From positions 186,001 to 250,000 of the forward strand of contig CAJQUW010003080.1 of assembly GCA_907163375.1 (NCBI GenBank): a stretch of 64,000 nt of DNA. Reading direction: 5' to 3'. This DNA comes from Prostheceraeus crozeri (taxonomy: Eukaryota > Platyhelminthes > Polycladida > Euryleptidae). Below the pieces are notes generated by a model, which did no database searches, was not told the origin of the DNA, and saw nothing but the letters and a program-made list of their open reading frames with translations. Both the position numbers and the translations under genes were made by a program. Position 1 is the stretch's first letter. Each line of letters opens with the position of its first letter. Of this stretch, positions 45,251 through 56,854 are shown piece after piece.

Positions 45251-45656
45251 GTAGTTTAAGGAGTCTTAATAATACCAGCGCTCTTACTGAGCATGCCAAG
45301 ACCGCCCACAATCGTAACATGTCCATTAACGATTTCAGGTATTGTATTTTAGACAAACTAAGTTCGCCTATTGAAAGCCGTATTGCTGAAGCGAGGCACA
45401 TCAACAATAAGTCACCGGGTCTGAATAGGAAGCACGAGCTGGTTGGCTGATGAATACTCGCGTCTAAGCAATCGATCCGTACTTATTTAAGTCCACTCAC
45501 AGTGTTCTGTCACCTTCCGTCTTAGTTTTATTTGGCACTGAGGCAGCGACTGGGTCGCGAAACGTATGCCACTGTACAAAGTTTTAGCTATTTATCTTAT
45601 TACAATATATCGTGGTTTACTCAAGAAGAGAGTGATCTTTTCTGTTTCGAATCATG
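45251..45656 (+). repeat. Right inverted arm of the Penelope-like element
   Basis: 406 bp, the inverted copy of 44754-45159, without the N-terminal part of the GIY-YIG domain. The final base overlaps the start of the target duplication. Confidence 0.9.
45533..45571 (+). ncRNA. Hammerhead-like motif in right arm (sense to PRKD)
   Basis: Stem I TGGCA (45533-45537) with TGCCA (45567-45571). Core CTGAGGC (45538-45544) differs from CUGANGA at its last base. Stem II GCGAC-TGG-GTCGC (45546-45558), five pairs. GAAA (45559-45562), CG, then the GTA triplet (45564-45566). Near-absence of stem III is usual in Penelope-type hammerheads. The one core change may reduce or abolish cleavage. Confidence 0.6.
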
Positions 45657-47830
45657 ATTTGTTCATTGTCTACAAGGCGTTGATCGAACAGAGCGTGGGA
45701 CTAATTGCTTGGAATTACTCCGATGCCTGTATTTGCGATTTCACTCCCATGGTCACTTGAATACGGATTCACACTCACACAAAACTTAAGAGTGATACGT
45801 TATGATGCTGACTCGGTGCTCGACGGCACGATACAGCAACAGCCAGAGACATTAACCATCTCCTGACTCTGACAGCCACTATTAGGTATTAGCTAGGCTA
45901 CATTTTAGAATTGGTTGAGTGTGAGGCTATTATTGTGTGACTCATTCTATCATAATTTTTAAACTGCACTACCAGGCAATGTCATTATCCATTCCAGTGT
46001 CGTTTGATAACCAAGTACTTGTTTTATTGCTCAATGGATGATGTATGCACTACAGCTCTAAGTCATTATTTTCTAGTTTTCTTGATATCAGAAGCGCGTC
46101 GTTTATTAGAGAAAATGCGGCATATATGAAGCGGTCGTCAACGTGCTGAGGGTGCAAATTCCACAAAAACTGAAGAATTCGAAGGGATATAAAACATTAT
46201 TGAAGTATTCAGACGCTGTATAGTCGACATTCGACAAACTTCAATTTTTTCACCACATGTAGTAATCTGACTTGTCTGAGGAATTGTTGCTCAGATCGTT
46301 CTAGGGACGAAGTAACCTTTCTAAATGTACTTATTGTTATATTCAGTGGAAGATGAGCTTCAACGTATCAATGTTACACTGTTTCAAATCAAGAGGGGAG
46401 GTCAGTTGTGTCTGTAACAAAATCAAGACTTCTTTTCACCAGCGTAGATTTTGATTTGTGAACAATTACGTGCAACAGAAGTTACACTGTTCTCGAAAGA
46501 ATGGAATAGGTGGGCATGTTTTTGATGTTCACTGTAAACTGCATCACACAAACCGCTCTAGAAGTGTCTACAGAGATCTCAATTCGTTATTTCTTGCTTT
46601 CGTCTCATTTCCATATCACTTTGTAACACTTCCGTGAAAGTGAATTATTCCCGTTTATCACTTGGCTTTTTGGTGATATTGTTTTGTTCCATGTTCGATA
46701 CGAATGCCAGGACGAGACTGAATAGTAGGATGTTAATTTTCTTGCAGATGGGTATGTTGTCTGCTAGGTGGCCATCCCTAGTTGACTCTTTAATTGTGGC
46801 TAGATTAAGATTTGAAAATTGTTCTTCAGTGTTTCAAATGAAGGCATCATCATGTTCTTTTTGATTTTCGAGCTTTCTTTATTCCATCATTTTTCATAGT
46901 TTCTATTAAATAGAACAACTTGTAAAACGAGTCGGCAACCTCAAAAGCTATAGTAATGTAAGAAGTTGGGCACTTGTAATCGCATTCATTCCTAAGTTGA
47001 ATTTACCGTATGTATGTATCATACTACTTATGAAATTAATTGTGGCGCACATGAGGTTTTTCATGCCAAGTATTTTGTAAAGACAAAATGTCAAAGAAGC
47101 ACTTCCTTTTTTGACTTACTCTTTATTGTAAAATACACACGCGTCAAATTCATCACTCGTTGCTTTTATCAAGACCCAAAAGCATAAAACTTTCTTGATA
47201 ATCGCATGACAGACAATTTCCTTTGACAATAAATAATATGATGACATACTGATATTGTGTCTTACGTAGATCTGTATGCATGTAAATGAGATGAAGAGTT
47301 GATAGCCTCATACGGGAGGGTGTTCGTGATGAGGTGACCAAACAGTGAATCGAATTCAACGAAATACCCAATTGTGTAAGCTGATAATATGTTATCAAAG
47401 CCACTATGCTAGCTTGCATAGAAATTCTCTAGAATGGAAGTTAAGCGTCATGCAAGGCACAATAGTGACACGAAATTCGCACGCATCTTCTCCTAGATGC
47501 ACTGGTCAGCGGGCTAGGCTAGAATCAGGCACATGCGTAATCAAAGCTTTTCATTGGCTATTCATACTCCAACTTAGTTCTCCGGAGGTGCCACGACTTT
47601 GGGTCAATTTCCACTGTTAGTTCGTGGCAGCAAATCATTTTTCGCATGTCTTTATTTGAATAAATGAATTTTTGTTTTTGATCTCAGTTAGGTTTGAATT
47701 GGTGATGTGCGATTATAACCATGCTTACAGTTGGTTTCCGGTCAATTATCTCACGGTTGCGGTTGGTCACGGCTACGGAAGTTTTCTCTACGGTCGGTTA
47801 CAGTGGAGAAATTGTTCAAACTGCACATCA

Positions 47831-47892
47831 CTAGTTCGAACCCTTTACCTTGCGCTTGGCAGTCCACGTCACTAGCCACTGAGCCATGAGGG
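47831..47892 (-). repeat. tRNA-like sequence, probable SINE head
   Basis: On the minus strand: CCTCATGGCTCAGTGGCTAG (A-box-like) and, about 45 bp later, GGGTTCGAACTAG (B-box-like). No acceptor stem can be drawn. It lies about 170 bp upstream of exon F. Confidence 0.5.
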
Positions 47893-48066
47893 TTTTATCT
47901 ATGATGTATGTTTTATCTATCTAATGCGGACCAACCGTTGACAAAGATCGTTTTAAGACTTTTCGGCTGCAGAATGTTGTCCTGGAACTTCTGTCGTTTT
48001 ATTTCTTACGTTTCTGATAAGATTTCATTGCTTAGTTTCATGAGTCGTCTTTCTGTTTCTTTATAG

Positions 48067-48142
48067 CTCCAGAAGTCCTGAAAAGCAAAGGCTACAATCG
48101 GAGTATTGACGTCTGGTCAGTTGGTGTTGTCGTCTACGTAAG
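48067..48142 (+). CDS. PRKD: Protein kinase D homologue, exon F
   Basis: A 76-nt exon (acceptor CTTTATAG, donor AAG|GTAAGT). It completes the split codon from exon E and reads [25 protein letters not shown]. This is the APE motif (here right after GTPAYL) and helix F with its structural Asp in SIDVWSVGV. It ends with two bases over (AG), completed by exon G. Residues match the PKD signature KGYNRS closely. It sits 4.4 kb after exon E. Confidence 0.95.
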
Positions 48143-48290
48143 GTAAGTGAAATGTCGGGTATTTCAAGAGCAACACATAAGGACTTGTGAGCCCTCTCTG
48201 CCTGAGAATGCTGGAGCCAGAAGATCAAGTTTTTGATGCAAAATGTGTGATGTTGAGACATAGGTGACGTACACACACAGACGATGCCAC

Positions 48291-48623
48291 CGTCAAGTCT
48301 TTGTGCTTAAAGACCTTCATGCATTCATGCATTTGTCGAGGATCACAAGTCAAAGGACCATTAGGGGTAAGGTCCAGCCCCGCTTTAGAAGCGCTGATTG
48401 AAAAATGGACTAGTGGGAAGGTCCTCCACACCGATCTCGTCAAGTTTGGCTCTAAAATGAAGTCCTAGGATAGTCAAAAGTTTGACGCGCCTTGAACGTT
48501 TAATGTCTGCCGGTGGGAACGCACCACCTGTCCTCTTAAGGGCAAACCTTATGTCTTATTAAATATAAGTTTATTAAAATTATGAAACATTTAGACGTCG
48601 TTATGGGAATGTCCCAGCTTCAA
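48291..48623 (+). repeat. 333-bp dispersed repeat, copy 2
   Basis: Nearly identical to 15329-15661, same strand and exactly the same length. It starts about 150 bp after the exon F donor. The low divergence indicates recent activity or gene conversion. Confidence 0.85.
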
Positions 48624-49639
48624 TCACTGGTAGTCGACACGTCTCTTTGCTTGACATCACTTTTGCTCAGAGCGCAAACTTTACTCACTTAGCATTTTCA
48701 ACTCTGCCAGATGAGATATAGTACAAAGATATCATGACTTGTGGCTTCTAGTTGGCACTATATAGTTTGCACAACTCTGCTTAAGTTGAAGGTCTACAAT
48801 CAGTGTGTCGGTCACGCATATTGCATCAATCATTGTGTTGTGTTGTATTGTATGACTCAATGATGATCATTCAATGTAAATAAATTTACATGTACATTAT
48901 ATAAAGAATGAAAGGGAAGTAAGTAAGAAAACAAGTGAATGGAACAAAGGCGTTTCGATGTCTCATTGTGGCTGACTTTGGCCGGAGAAACCGATGGAAT
49001 GGAAATGCTAGATTTCGGGGATAGCATGAAGTATGTGATGACAGTCACTTGCATTGTTCAAGGAGGCGAACAGCGGCCTGCTTGTGCAATGTATTTGTCG
49101 TGTAAACAGACAAAGACAACAACAACAGATAGTTGCCGTCTCAACGCGGTTCAACTGCGGGCACTGACGATTTAGGGTCATGATAATAGCTCCATCTGTC
49201 GAGCTGAGATGGAGTAAAGTCGGTAACTGAACTAGCGCTTTCTGCTAAATCAGACGAGGACATACGGCTCGTATCAATTTACAATAGTAGAATATCAAGA
49301 CCTGTAGACTATGGAGGACCTTAATTAGTTTTTTACAAATCTGCTAGCTTACAAGCTGAAAATAGAATCAGAAATCCTAATAAACAAGACTGAAACGGAA
49401 GTGTATTCGAGCAAAATAACTTACTAGATCAACGCCCCTGCCACTTGGGTACTGCGCGAATCACGAATCAAAAGGAGCCACTGTCGTGATCCAAAGTGAT
49501 CGTCAATGATCTGTTTTGCTCCTAAGGGCAGCCTCACCCCTTCGTGTGGCTTGTCGAACATTTACAGTCTCAGCATTAAACAACTGCTCGTCATTTGTCT
49601 ATAGAGAACAATCCCACGAAGTTCATGATCACAACTCAC

Positions 49640-50075
49640 TCATGGTCCAGAAGATGCTGGATTGGACGGTTTCCGCTTGATGATTCTCCTCCACGTCTGG
49701 CGATCGCATACATTACCTTCTTGAGCACCAACACTTCTCAGAAGTCCTACACCACGCCGCTTGCCACCAACTTTGATCTCTGTGACCTTCTTGACCCATT
49801 CTGACTCGCTCTTTCTCCGCACGTGACCAAACCAACGCAAACTCTGTCTTCCAATGGAATCCAAGATGTTTTCTAGCCCCATTTCCTGTCGCAGTTCTTC
49901 ACTAGACCTTCTCTCTGATCTTTTCACTCCACACATCCAACGGATCATGCGCATCTCCGCAGACTGCAGCATCCCTTCATGATTAGAGAGCAAGACTCAT
50001 AACCGTAAATCATTGCTTGACGGACACATGCTGCATACAACTGGCCTTTAACTCGCATGGACGGTGAGTTCTATG
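49640..50075 (-). pseudogene. LINE polyprotein C-terminal fragment
   Basis: The frame has RMIRWMCGVKRSERRSSEEL and LRWFGHVRRKSESEWVKKV, the C-terminal signature of a common LINE RT type. Upstream, QLYAACVRQAMIYGYES of the same protein reads in another frame (about 49990-50075), so there is a frameshift. RT catalytic motifs are absent. It may belong to the same family as the PHD-like remnant at 31.4 kb. Confidence 0.8.
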
Positions 50076-50158
50076 TTAAAAAGGCTTGGAGCTCGCGGAA
50101 ATGTCTCCAACCACACCATATTCTGGCAACTGCAGCGGACTCAACGCCACCGCAACTG

Positions 50159-50352
50159 TACCTTATATTCTAATTGACTATCCAAGAGGCCAATCCTTCA
50201 TCCCGCGGTTAAAGTAAGATTTCTCAGTGGTGTTGTGCTGTCACTCAGTGACGGATCAAGTCTATTCTTAATCCAATGTGACTAAGTTTGACGAAATTTG
50301 ATAAACTTGGAAAAATTGGAAAATGTCGGTGGCAAGAATAGAAGGACAAGTA
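50159..50352 (-). repeat. Dispersed repeat, inverted partner of 23352-23553
   Basis: Reverse complement of the 23.4-kb block with scattered substitutions. It lies just upstream (minus sense) of the LINE fragment at 49.6-50.1 kb. Confidence 0.7.
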
Positions 50353-50589
50353 CCGAATATAAGAAGAGTCAAAGCTTAAATAAGAAAAAAACGTAGGAAG
50401 AAAGAAAACAAATTAATTCAGGCAATAACAGAGGAAAGGGCAAAAGATCCATTCATGAAGACACTGCATGCTGATACACAACAAAATGAAAAAAATCAAA
50501 GAATTTGATGAAACGGAGAGCGTTAGAAAGATGTCATGAATCCGACCACTGTAAAGTAGGTAAGTAAGTAATGTTTATATTTCATCATA

Positions 50590-51065
50590 TTGAAAATCAT
50601 GATCGTGATCTTTGAGATTGTAGTAGAATGATGCAGTAGAATACATAGTGTTCTTCACTGGAAGCAGTAACAATGAGTTTTTCAGCCAGACGTTTTCGCC
50701 GTTCGGATAGATGCGTAATTCGCTGATATGAGCATTGCTCTTCAATAGATAAATCGCATATTAAGCGATGACATCGTCACTGTAGTCTCTCGAGGATACT
50801 ACTAATTCCCAAAGGCAGAAAACCAAATGATGAGAAGCATGCTCAAGAATAGACCGCCCGTCTGCATAGTAAATGACAGTTAGTTGATTTGCGGAAAGAT
50901 CAGCTTTCAGGAGACGAAGAGCACACAGACGTCTTGTAACAATTTTGCAAATGTAGTTGATACGAGAGTTCCGTGTTAACTTGTAATCAATTATGACACC
51001 GAGTAGCTTAATATGATGGATTCTACGGTGTTGTTATTTGCTGCGGAATTTCCACAATACGGGAA
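50590..51065 (-). pseudogene. LINE reverse transcriptase remnant (C-terminal)
   Basis: The minus-strand translation from about 51030 reads KLLGVIIDYKLTRNSRINYI, then ICKIVTRRLCALRLLKADLS and LTVIYYADGRSILEHAS. This is the region just after the RT catalytic centre in CR1/jockey-like LINEs. A stop follows at about 50770, but related sequence seems to run on to about 50590. It is old and decayed. Confidence 0.65.
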
Positions 51066-51860
51066 ATGCTAGGAGAAATAAGCACCTGCGGGATTTTCAT
51101 CGGGTAGGAATATCCAGTTACATGATATCTTTTATCCTCAGCAATATGCAGTGTCCCCCCTCCCGTTGAAGACGTTAGAGCGACCACTCCTCTACAGTGA
51201 CCACTTTCTCATATTCCTATATATAGTGTTGGAAAGAATGGCGCGTTTTTCTCATGGCTGACGTTTGTTTTTCAATGAATTTCATATGCTGTTTCCTATC
51301 ATAGATGTCATTGACATTGACGCTCTATCGTCATTTTATACTATTATTCTTGGTCTTGTTTACAGATTTTCAGTTTTGAATTTTATAGTCTGTTTTTCTT
51401 TGTTGTACGTTTGCAACACTGCAATATTTTTCTAATATGTCCGTCTAAATAAAGTATTGTCTGATTTTTGTTTATATAATTTGGGTACACTGTCAGCATA
51501 AATATTCTTAGAAATATGGGTGTATATTTAGCGAATGATGACCTTAAACAACATAAATACACAAATTCTAGACATTTAATGTCAAGGTTCGGGCTTGTCG
51601 GTCAGGTATGACATTAATAATAAAGCAACAATATCAACAATAAGCTGAATAAGTTTGTTTAAATGAAGGCATCATGTCGCATAAATTTCTTGGTTATGTC
51701 TCAACCTAACTTAAGTATAGCTGTGAAGTAATCCAATAATTAGTCGTTTGTTTGGCTGAAGGTCTACATAATAATAATAATAATATGGCTTTATTACACT
51801 TCAAAACAAGATTCGGAAGTGGCATGTACAACATTACAGAAGATAAAACATGAAAGAAAG

Positions 51861-52390
51861 TTAAGCAAATCTAATGAAAGACGACTGAAACCGCTTGGTT
51901 TTGGCCATCACTTTCCTGTGAAGGAATCCTTTGCGAGTAGAAGACCTAGATGATGATTTGTCAAATATCACATGCAAGGGATGCTGAGGGCACATCGCTT
52001 TACTTGATAGGCGTCTTGCCATCAAGTCACAAAAATCAGCAAATTTGATTTTCCCCTTAATCCGAAAAATTCGGAAAACACGTTCTTCAAATTGGATTAA
52101 CTGCCGGAAACAAGTTTTGTTAACGCTACAACATGCAGGAAAGCTGTAGCTGGCTACCGATCGTATGAGTGTACAGTATACCAGCCACATGATGCGCTGA
52201 GGAGCGTTAATCCGTTTAAGAGAGTAGAGCATGTACAGTCTTTTCCTGGCACGGCTCAAGACATTCTCAGTGATGGTGCCACGTTAGCTGATCATCAAAT
52301 GTAATGCCCAAGATTTTTGCCGTCTTTACTGCTTCAATTTCACAATTAGATGCTGTATCTTCCAATGGAGCCAAAACAATGGACAGTTTC
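51861..52390 (-). pseudogene. LINE reverse transcriptase remnant (C-terminal)
   Basis: A 132-codon frame RARKRLYMLYSLKRINAP ... TLIRSVASYSFPACCSVNK is the thumb and C-terminal part of a non-LTR RT. Upstream (52260-52390) KTAKILGITFDDQLTWHHH of the same protein is in another frame, so a small indel separates them. Catalytic motifs are missing. Confidence 0.75.
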
Positions 52391-53736
52391 GTTTGTACAT
52401 ATCATTAGTAACAAATGATTTTGTTTCTGTAGTGATAGTCCACGCCTGATTTTAGCCGCTAAATATTGTTATATAAATATAATAGAGGTGTAGCCTGTGA
52501 ACAGGAACCAGATCGGTACAATTCAAATTTATCAATGTAAGACGCAGGTAGCTAAATTACTGGTTCTTCGTTTCCTGATGTCAGTCATTTCCTGTGTGTA
52601 CATGAAAGATAAATTATGCAGATAACAGGAGCTGTCATGACATAACTGTCAATTTCTGCTGCTAGAGTGTGTCATTGCTTCAGACAGCAGATTGATTAAG
52701 GCAGGCCTCATGATCCCATCCATCATTGATTCAAATGCAACGGAGTTGAGTTAGGTCATAACAATCGCTTGATATCGATTATCACCTCTGTCTATCTGTG
52801 CGGGATTTTTTGTGGCTTGCGGGAGAAACTTCAAATTCAGCGCTAACATCACTTATTCTACCTCTGCATGACTGTGGACAAATCATTCATAGATATCTTC
52901 TACAACAAAATAATTTCCTTTCCTCTTTATGGACTGTCATCGCTCATTAATTCATTTCGATAAATTGTTCCTAACATGCTCTAATGAACGGCTGTTAATT
53001 GAAGCTGCGTAGATCTCGTCATTCTTATGAATATTAACAACTATCTGATGATGAATCTATGTGAGTGACTTGTTGGAAGAAATATCGTAAGATGGTAAAG
53101 TTAGAATTCCGAATTTTATCTTCTCAGTTTGAGACACAAATTCGGAAAGTTCGGGAGGATGAAAATTGGTTTTATTGACAGACTCAGTGTTACAATAAGT
53201 TCATTTCCGGTGGTTACGTGATCATTCCGAGTTGCATCGTCAATTGATGCTCCGAGGGGAATAGAAATTCAGTTTCGATTGAAATTGACAGCTGGCATTC
53301 TGTCTTTCGGAGGTTACTGATTGATGGCGAATGCTCGAAAAGTTCCTTCTCTGGAACTGTTATAGCGTCTCGTAAGAAAGAAGAATGTCGTCTCAATTCT
53401 TCAGTCTTTTCATGATTGTAAATGAAAGTCTGTAGAAATAGAACTTCGATTGATTAAATTGCGTCCTTAGTTCCACTGGTTGGATGATGATGACTTCACA
53501 ATAATTAAGTCCGTGACAAACACAGCATTATGTGATACCTACTTCGTATTCAGTAGGTGTGCGTGCGCATGTTTATATTGTTCCAGACTCAGTATATGCA
53601 TGTGCAACATCATAAAATTCCTCACGTGTGGACTCTGCGGAGTTGTATGCGGGGGTGCACTTGCACACAGAATTAAATATTTTGTTTATCTGCTTCGGTT
53701 TGCTAGAAGTGTGATTAATACGAAATGGATGGCACA

Positions 53737-54117
53737 TTGAGGAACCTATTAGGTGGGCAAAAAGGAATTCCTAATACCTTACAGAGATAGGAAAAAAAAG
53801 TCGTGCGTCGCTTGCGGATTAATGTGAGTTCCAGCGAAGTGCTTCGATTGCCAAAATTCCTTCAGATTCGAAGAATTCAGATCATTGCCCACAAGTTTTC
53901 TCCATAATGTTGACCCTTCCGATCATTATTAAAGAAAGTAGCAGGCGTACGAAAATTAGTTCACTTGATGATTTCACATCCTCTCCTCGGCATTGCTCAC
54001 TGTATAGTGCATACATTGAATCGAAGCCAGGCATCGATGTGTGTTTTGGTGTGTGCACAGCACGCACGCATCTCTCACTGGCTCTACTGTCCTCTGCTGA
54101 CAGCTTATTGTTTGCCA
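53737..54117 (+). repeat. Dispersed repeat family, copy 4 (subtype 2)
   Basis: Close to 19469-19856 along its whole length, including the shared upstream TTAAATATTTTGTTTATCTG (from about 53670). It differs mainly by short indels near 54050 and 53985. Confidence 0.78.
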
Positions 54118-54884
54118 TTTCCAATAGCAAGCGATACATGAATTATCCATTCGAGAAGGAGCAAGTTGTGTGATGTGATGTGCCATTTCGATATTAAGGT
54201 TACATACAATTCTTCCTTTCTAGGAAACCGAACCGCGCGCAAATGAATCTAATTCTGTGCACTTGCATATTGCTGCACACTCATTGTATGTTCGTGTGGC
54301 CTTACTTATTGTTGCATACTCGCTGTGTGCGTGGTAGCACTTGTATATTCCTGCACACTCACTGTGTGTTATTATTGTTATATCATACATATTATTGTTC
54401 ACTTGCTGTATGAGCGTTCCCACCTGCATACTCACTGTTTAAACGCACGGGCATGTTGTTGCACACTCACTATACGAGCGAGCATATACCAAATGATCAA
54501 AAAGTTTTATATACCTTATGTTAATCGAAATTTATACATTTCTAGCATGTAGATTTTTTATTCAAGTAAGTTTAATGGAAAATAATTTAAAATTGACATC
54601 TATTACCTATGATTGGGGAAACAAAGAATGCTATGATAAATCTAACTCCAAATTACATTGAAATATTTGCTTTTCGTGTAATATGTAAGATGATGGCTGT
54701 GAAAATGTTGTTTTAAGATAATAAGTCCTCCCAATTGATCCATGGATGTCCTATTTAATAACATAAAACTAAAACAAATAATATTCTGATGTTCATATTA
54801 GAAGTGTAGATATACACAAACTTTTTGACCACTTTATAAATATTTGCTCATTTTTTTAAATGCTCGGTGGTGCACTGTGTCACA

Positions 54885-55235
54885 TATTCAACGTACACGG
54901 GTGTGGACCTGTACAGTGTCTCATACTCAACGTGCACACACGCGGACCTGCACAGTGTCTCATACTCAAACGTACACACACGCGGACCTGCACAGTGTCT
55001 CATACTGAACGTGCACACATGCGGACCTGCACAGTGTCTCATACTCAACGTGTACAAACGCGGACCTGCACAGTGTCTCATACTCAACGTGTACAAACGC
55101 GGACCTGCACAGTGTCTCATACTCAACGTGTACAAACGCGGGCCTGCACAGTGTCTCATACTGAACGTGTACACATCCGGGCCTGCACAGTGTCTCATAC
55201 TGAACGTGTTCATTCAGTGTGCACACATCCGGACG
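54885..55235. repeat. 39-bp tandem repeat, about eight to nine copies
   Basis: Units contain ACGTGTACAAACGCGGACCT and GCACAGTGTCTCATACTCA. Most copies are 39 bp and one has an extra A. As 39 is a multiple of three, frames open on both strands without any protein-like character. Confidence 0.92.
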
Positions 55236-55257
55236 TGACAATAATTTTGTTTCACAC

Positions 55258-55421
55258 ATTCAAAATAAAAACCACAATGTTTACGAAAGAAAAAGTTTGT
55301 CCCGATCTTTCACTCGTCATTCAGCGAGCAAATATCACGGGAATGATTCAACATTGAATGATGAGTGAAAGCTCTGGATAATTATTTTTCTTTCGTAAAC
55401 ATTGTGGTTTTTATTTTGAAT
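55258..55421. repeat. 164-nt perfect-armed hairpin
   Basis: A 37-nt arm ATTCAAAATAAAAACCACAA... (55258-55294) is perfectly complementary to 55385-55421. An inner pair CTTTCACTCGTCATTCA / TGAATGATGAGTGAAAG extends the structure. It lies 20 bp after the 39-bp array. No TA, TTAA or 8-bp duplication is evident. Confidence 0.85.
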
Positions 55422-56210
55422 TCTGACTGCGGTTGTTATTACCTCTGAAACAATCAATAGTTTCACACAGCTTGCTTTTAATCTGACAACACTTAGCATT
55501 AGTCACATTATATTTTGTTATTCATTTCAGATATGCATGATCTTGTTTAGTAAATAAGATTTGTCAGTGATTGATAGGCCTATATATCTTGGGCGTGAGG
55601 CAAAGAATAACTTTGGCTGATATGTTTGAAACTGTGTTCAATTATCAAAACTACGTGCTCGGTAGATGATAGCTCTTACAAGTGCACCAGCGTGTTTTGA
55701 GAAAATTTTGTACGCACCTTTGATGCTAGCGGTTTTCAACTATGGATACGATAATATTACTGCTCTTAGTTTTCTCAGCAAAGGGATTGTTGCTTTGACT
55801 AATCAGAAAAACTTTTATCAATGAATGTTGACTTTGCAAATACGGTTTTTCAATGTCTAGACGAGCAACTGATTGATAATGCTTGTAAGAGTAATTGAAG
55901 TCAACATTGCGTGTCGATCGCATTAATGTATACATGTAGCTGTTATCGCAATCGATCAGCTGACTCCCATGTGGTTATTTTCCCTTTGTTATTAATTCTT
56001 ATGTTTTGCAGTTGTGCAAGAGTGATGAAACTGCTAACACTTGGATGTTTTATCAGTGATTGTGCAGTAATTGAAAAATTATGATCTTTTTACTTCGGAA
56101 AATTCACATCTCCACTAAATAGTGTATTAATGGTGCTATAGCATGGGAATTTCCTGCACAGCATGTTGTATTGACATCAACGTAGCGGTTTGATGAAGCT
56201 CAGATGGTAG

Positions 56211-56395
56211 CTCTCCGTGGCACAGTGGTTAAGTGCTTGGCCTAGAGATCTTCTCGTCCAGAGGTCGAGCCCCGAGAGTCATTGGAAATCGTCACGAAGG
56301 GCATCCGGACTAAAAGATCACAACGCTCCAGATTAAAGTTTGACTGTGTCACCACCGTCCAAGCTCCCAGTAAGCGGGAGTAGTGACGTTAAACC
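56211..56395 (+). mobile_element. tRNA-derived SINE (family B), copy 3
   Basis: CCGTGGCACAGTGGTTAAGT, GAGGTCGAGCCCCGAGAG, AAGGGCATCCGGACTAAAAG and ACCGTCCAAGCTCCCAGTAA match copy 1 closely, ending AGTGACGTTAAACC. A short (ATTC)n follows, as in a SINE tail. Confidence 0.82.
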
Positions 56396-56854
56396 GTTCA
56401 TTCATTCATAGCTTCAGCGAGTTCTTTGTTCAATGACGTATTTCTCCAGTGACTCGGCTTTGAAATGGAAATGCTTGTAATAGAGATAAAATTGCCATGC
56501 AGAAGATGCGCGTCCAGCAAAACACAAGCTCGCGACTCTCGCTCCACTTCTAGATAAACGAAAAGCCGCAGAGCGCTTGTAAGAAGTGTGACAATGATAG
56601 AAGCCATGGAAGTTCCCAATACTGAATGTTAGATGCATCAAGGGTGCTTCATGTGATAGTTCTGCTTGTATGTGTAGTTCAAAATGTACAGAAGTTGGGA
56701 CAAAATCGCTTCCTACCACGAAACGCGCGCGAACACCCTAAACTTAGGGTATATTCGGGCTCCTCTCGACGAATTCTATCAATTGGCACACTAAAAAGCG
56801 TGCACTTCTACAAAATCCACATGTCAAGAAATAGGCGCACTCTCCAGCTATCTT

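Larger units (their letters stand above)
44726..45655 (-). mobile_element. Penelope-like element fragment in inverted-arm form
   Basis: The 14-bp direct repeats GATTTGTTCATTGT (44712-44725 and 45656-45669) mark the insertion. Inside, 406-bp arms (44754-45159 and 45251-45656) are inverted copies that look practically identical over every stretch compared, and 91 bp separate them. The minus strand encodes a GIY-YIG endonuclease spanning the left arm and spacer. The right arm repeats only its downstream part plus the 3' region. Partial terminal copies in inverted orientation are a known habit of Penelope-like elements. The RT is absent, so the copy is 5'-truncated. Confidence 0.88.
43664..48066 (+). 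other. PRKD intron 5
   Basis: A 4.4-kb intron with a family-B SINE, a Penelope-like element (44726-45655) and a tRNA-like element near 47.85 kb. Around 44516-44605 and 46085-46160 short blocks with GGCGTTTATTAGAGGG or CGTCGTTTATTAGAGA resemble sequence at 23.8 and 25.05 kb. No gene is visible in 43950-44725, 45670-47830 or 47893-48066. Confidence 0.8.

Noticed and set aside
54848-55357. Overlapping frames of 97-165 codons on both strands
   Set aside because: They follow the 39-bp tandem repeat and show no protein character.
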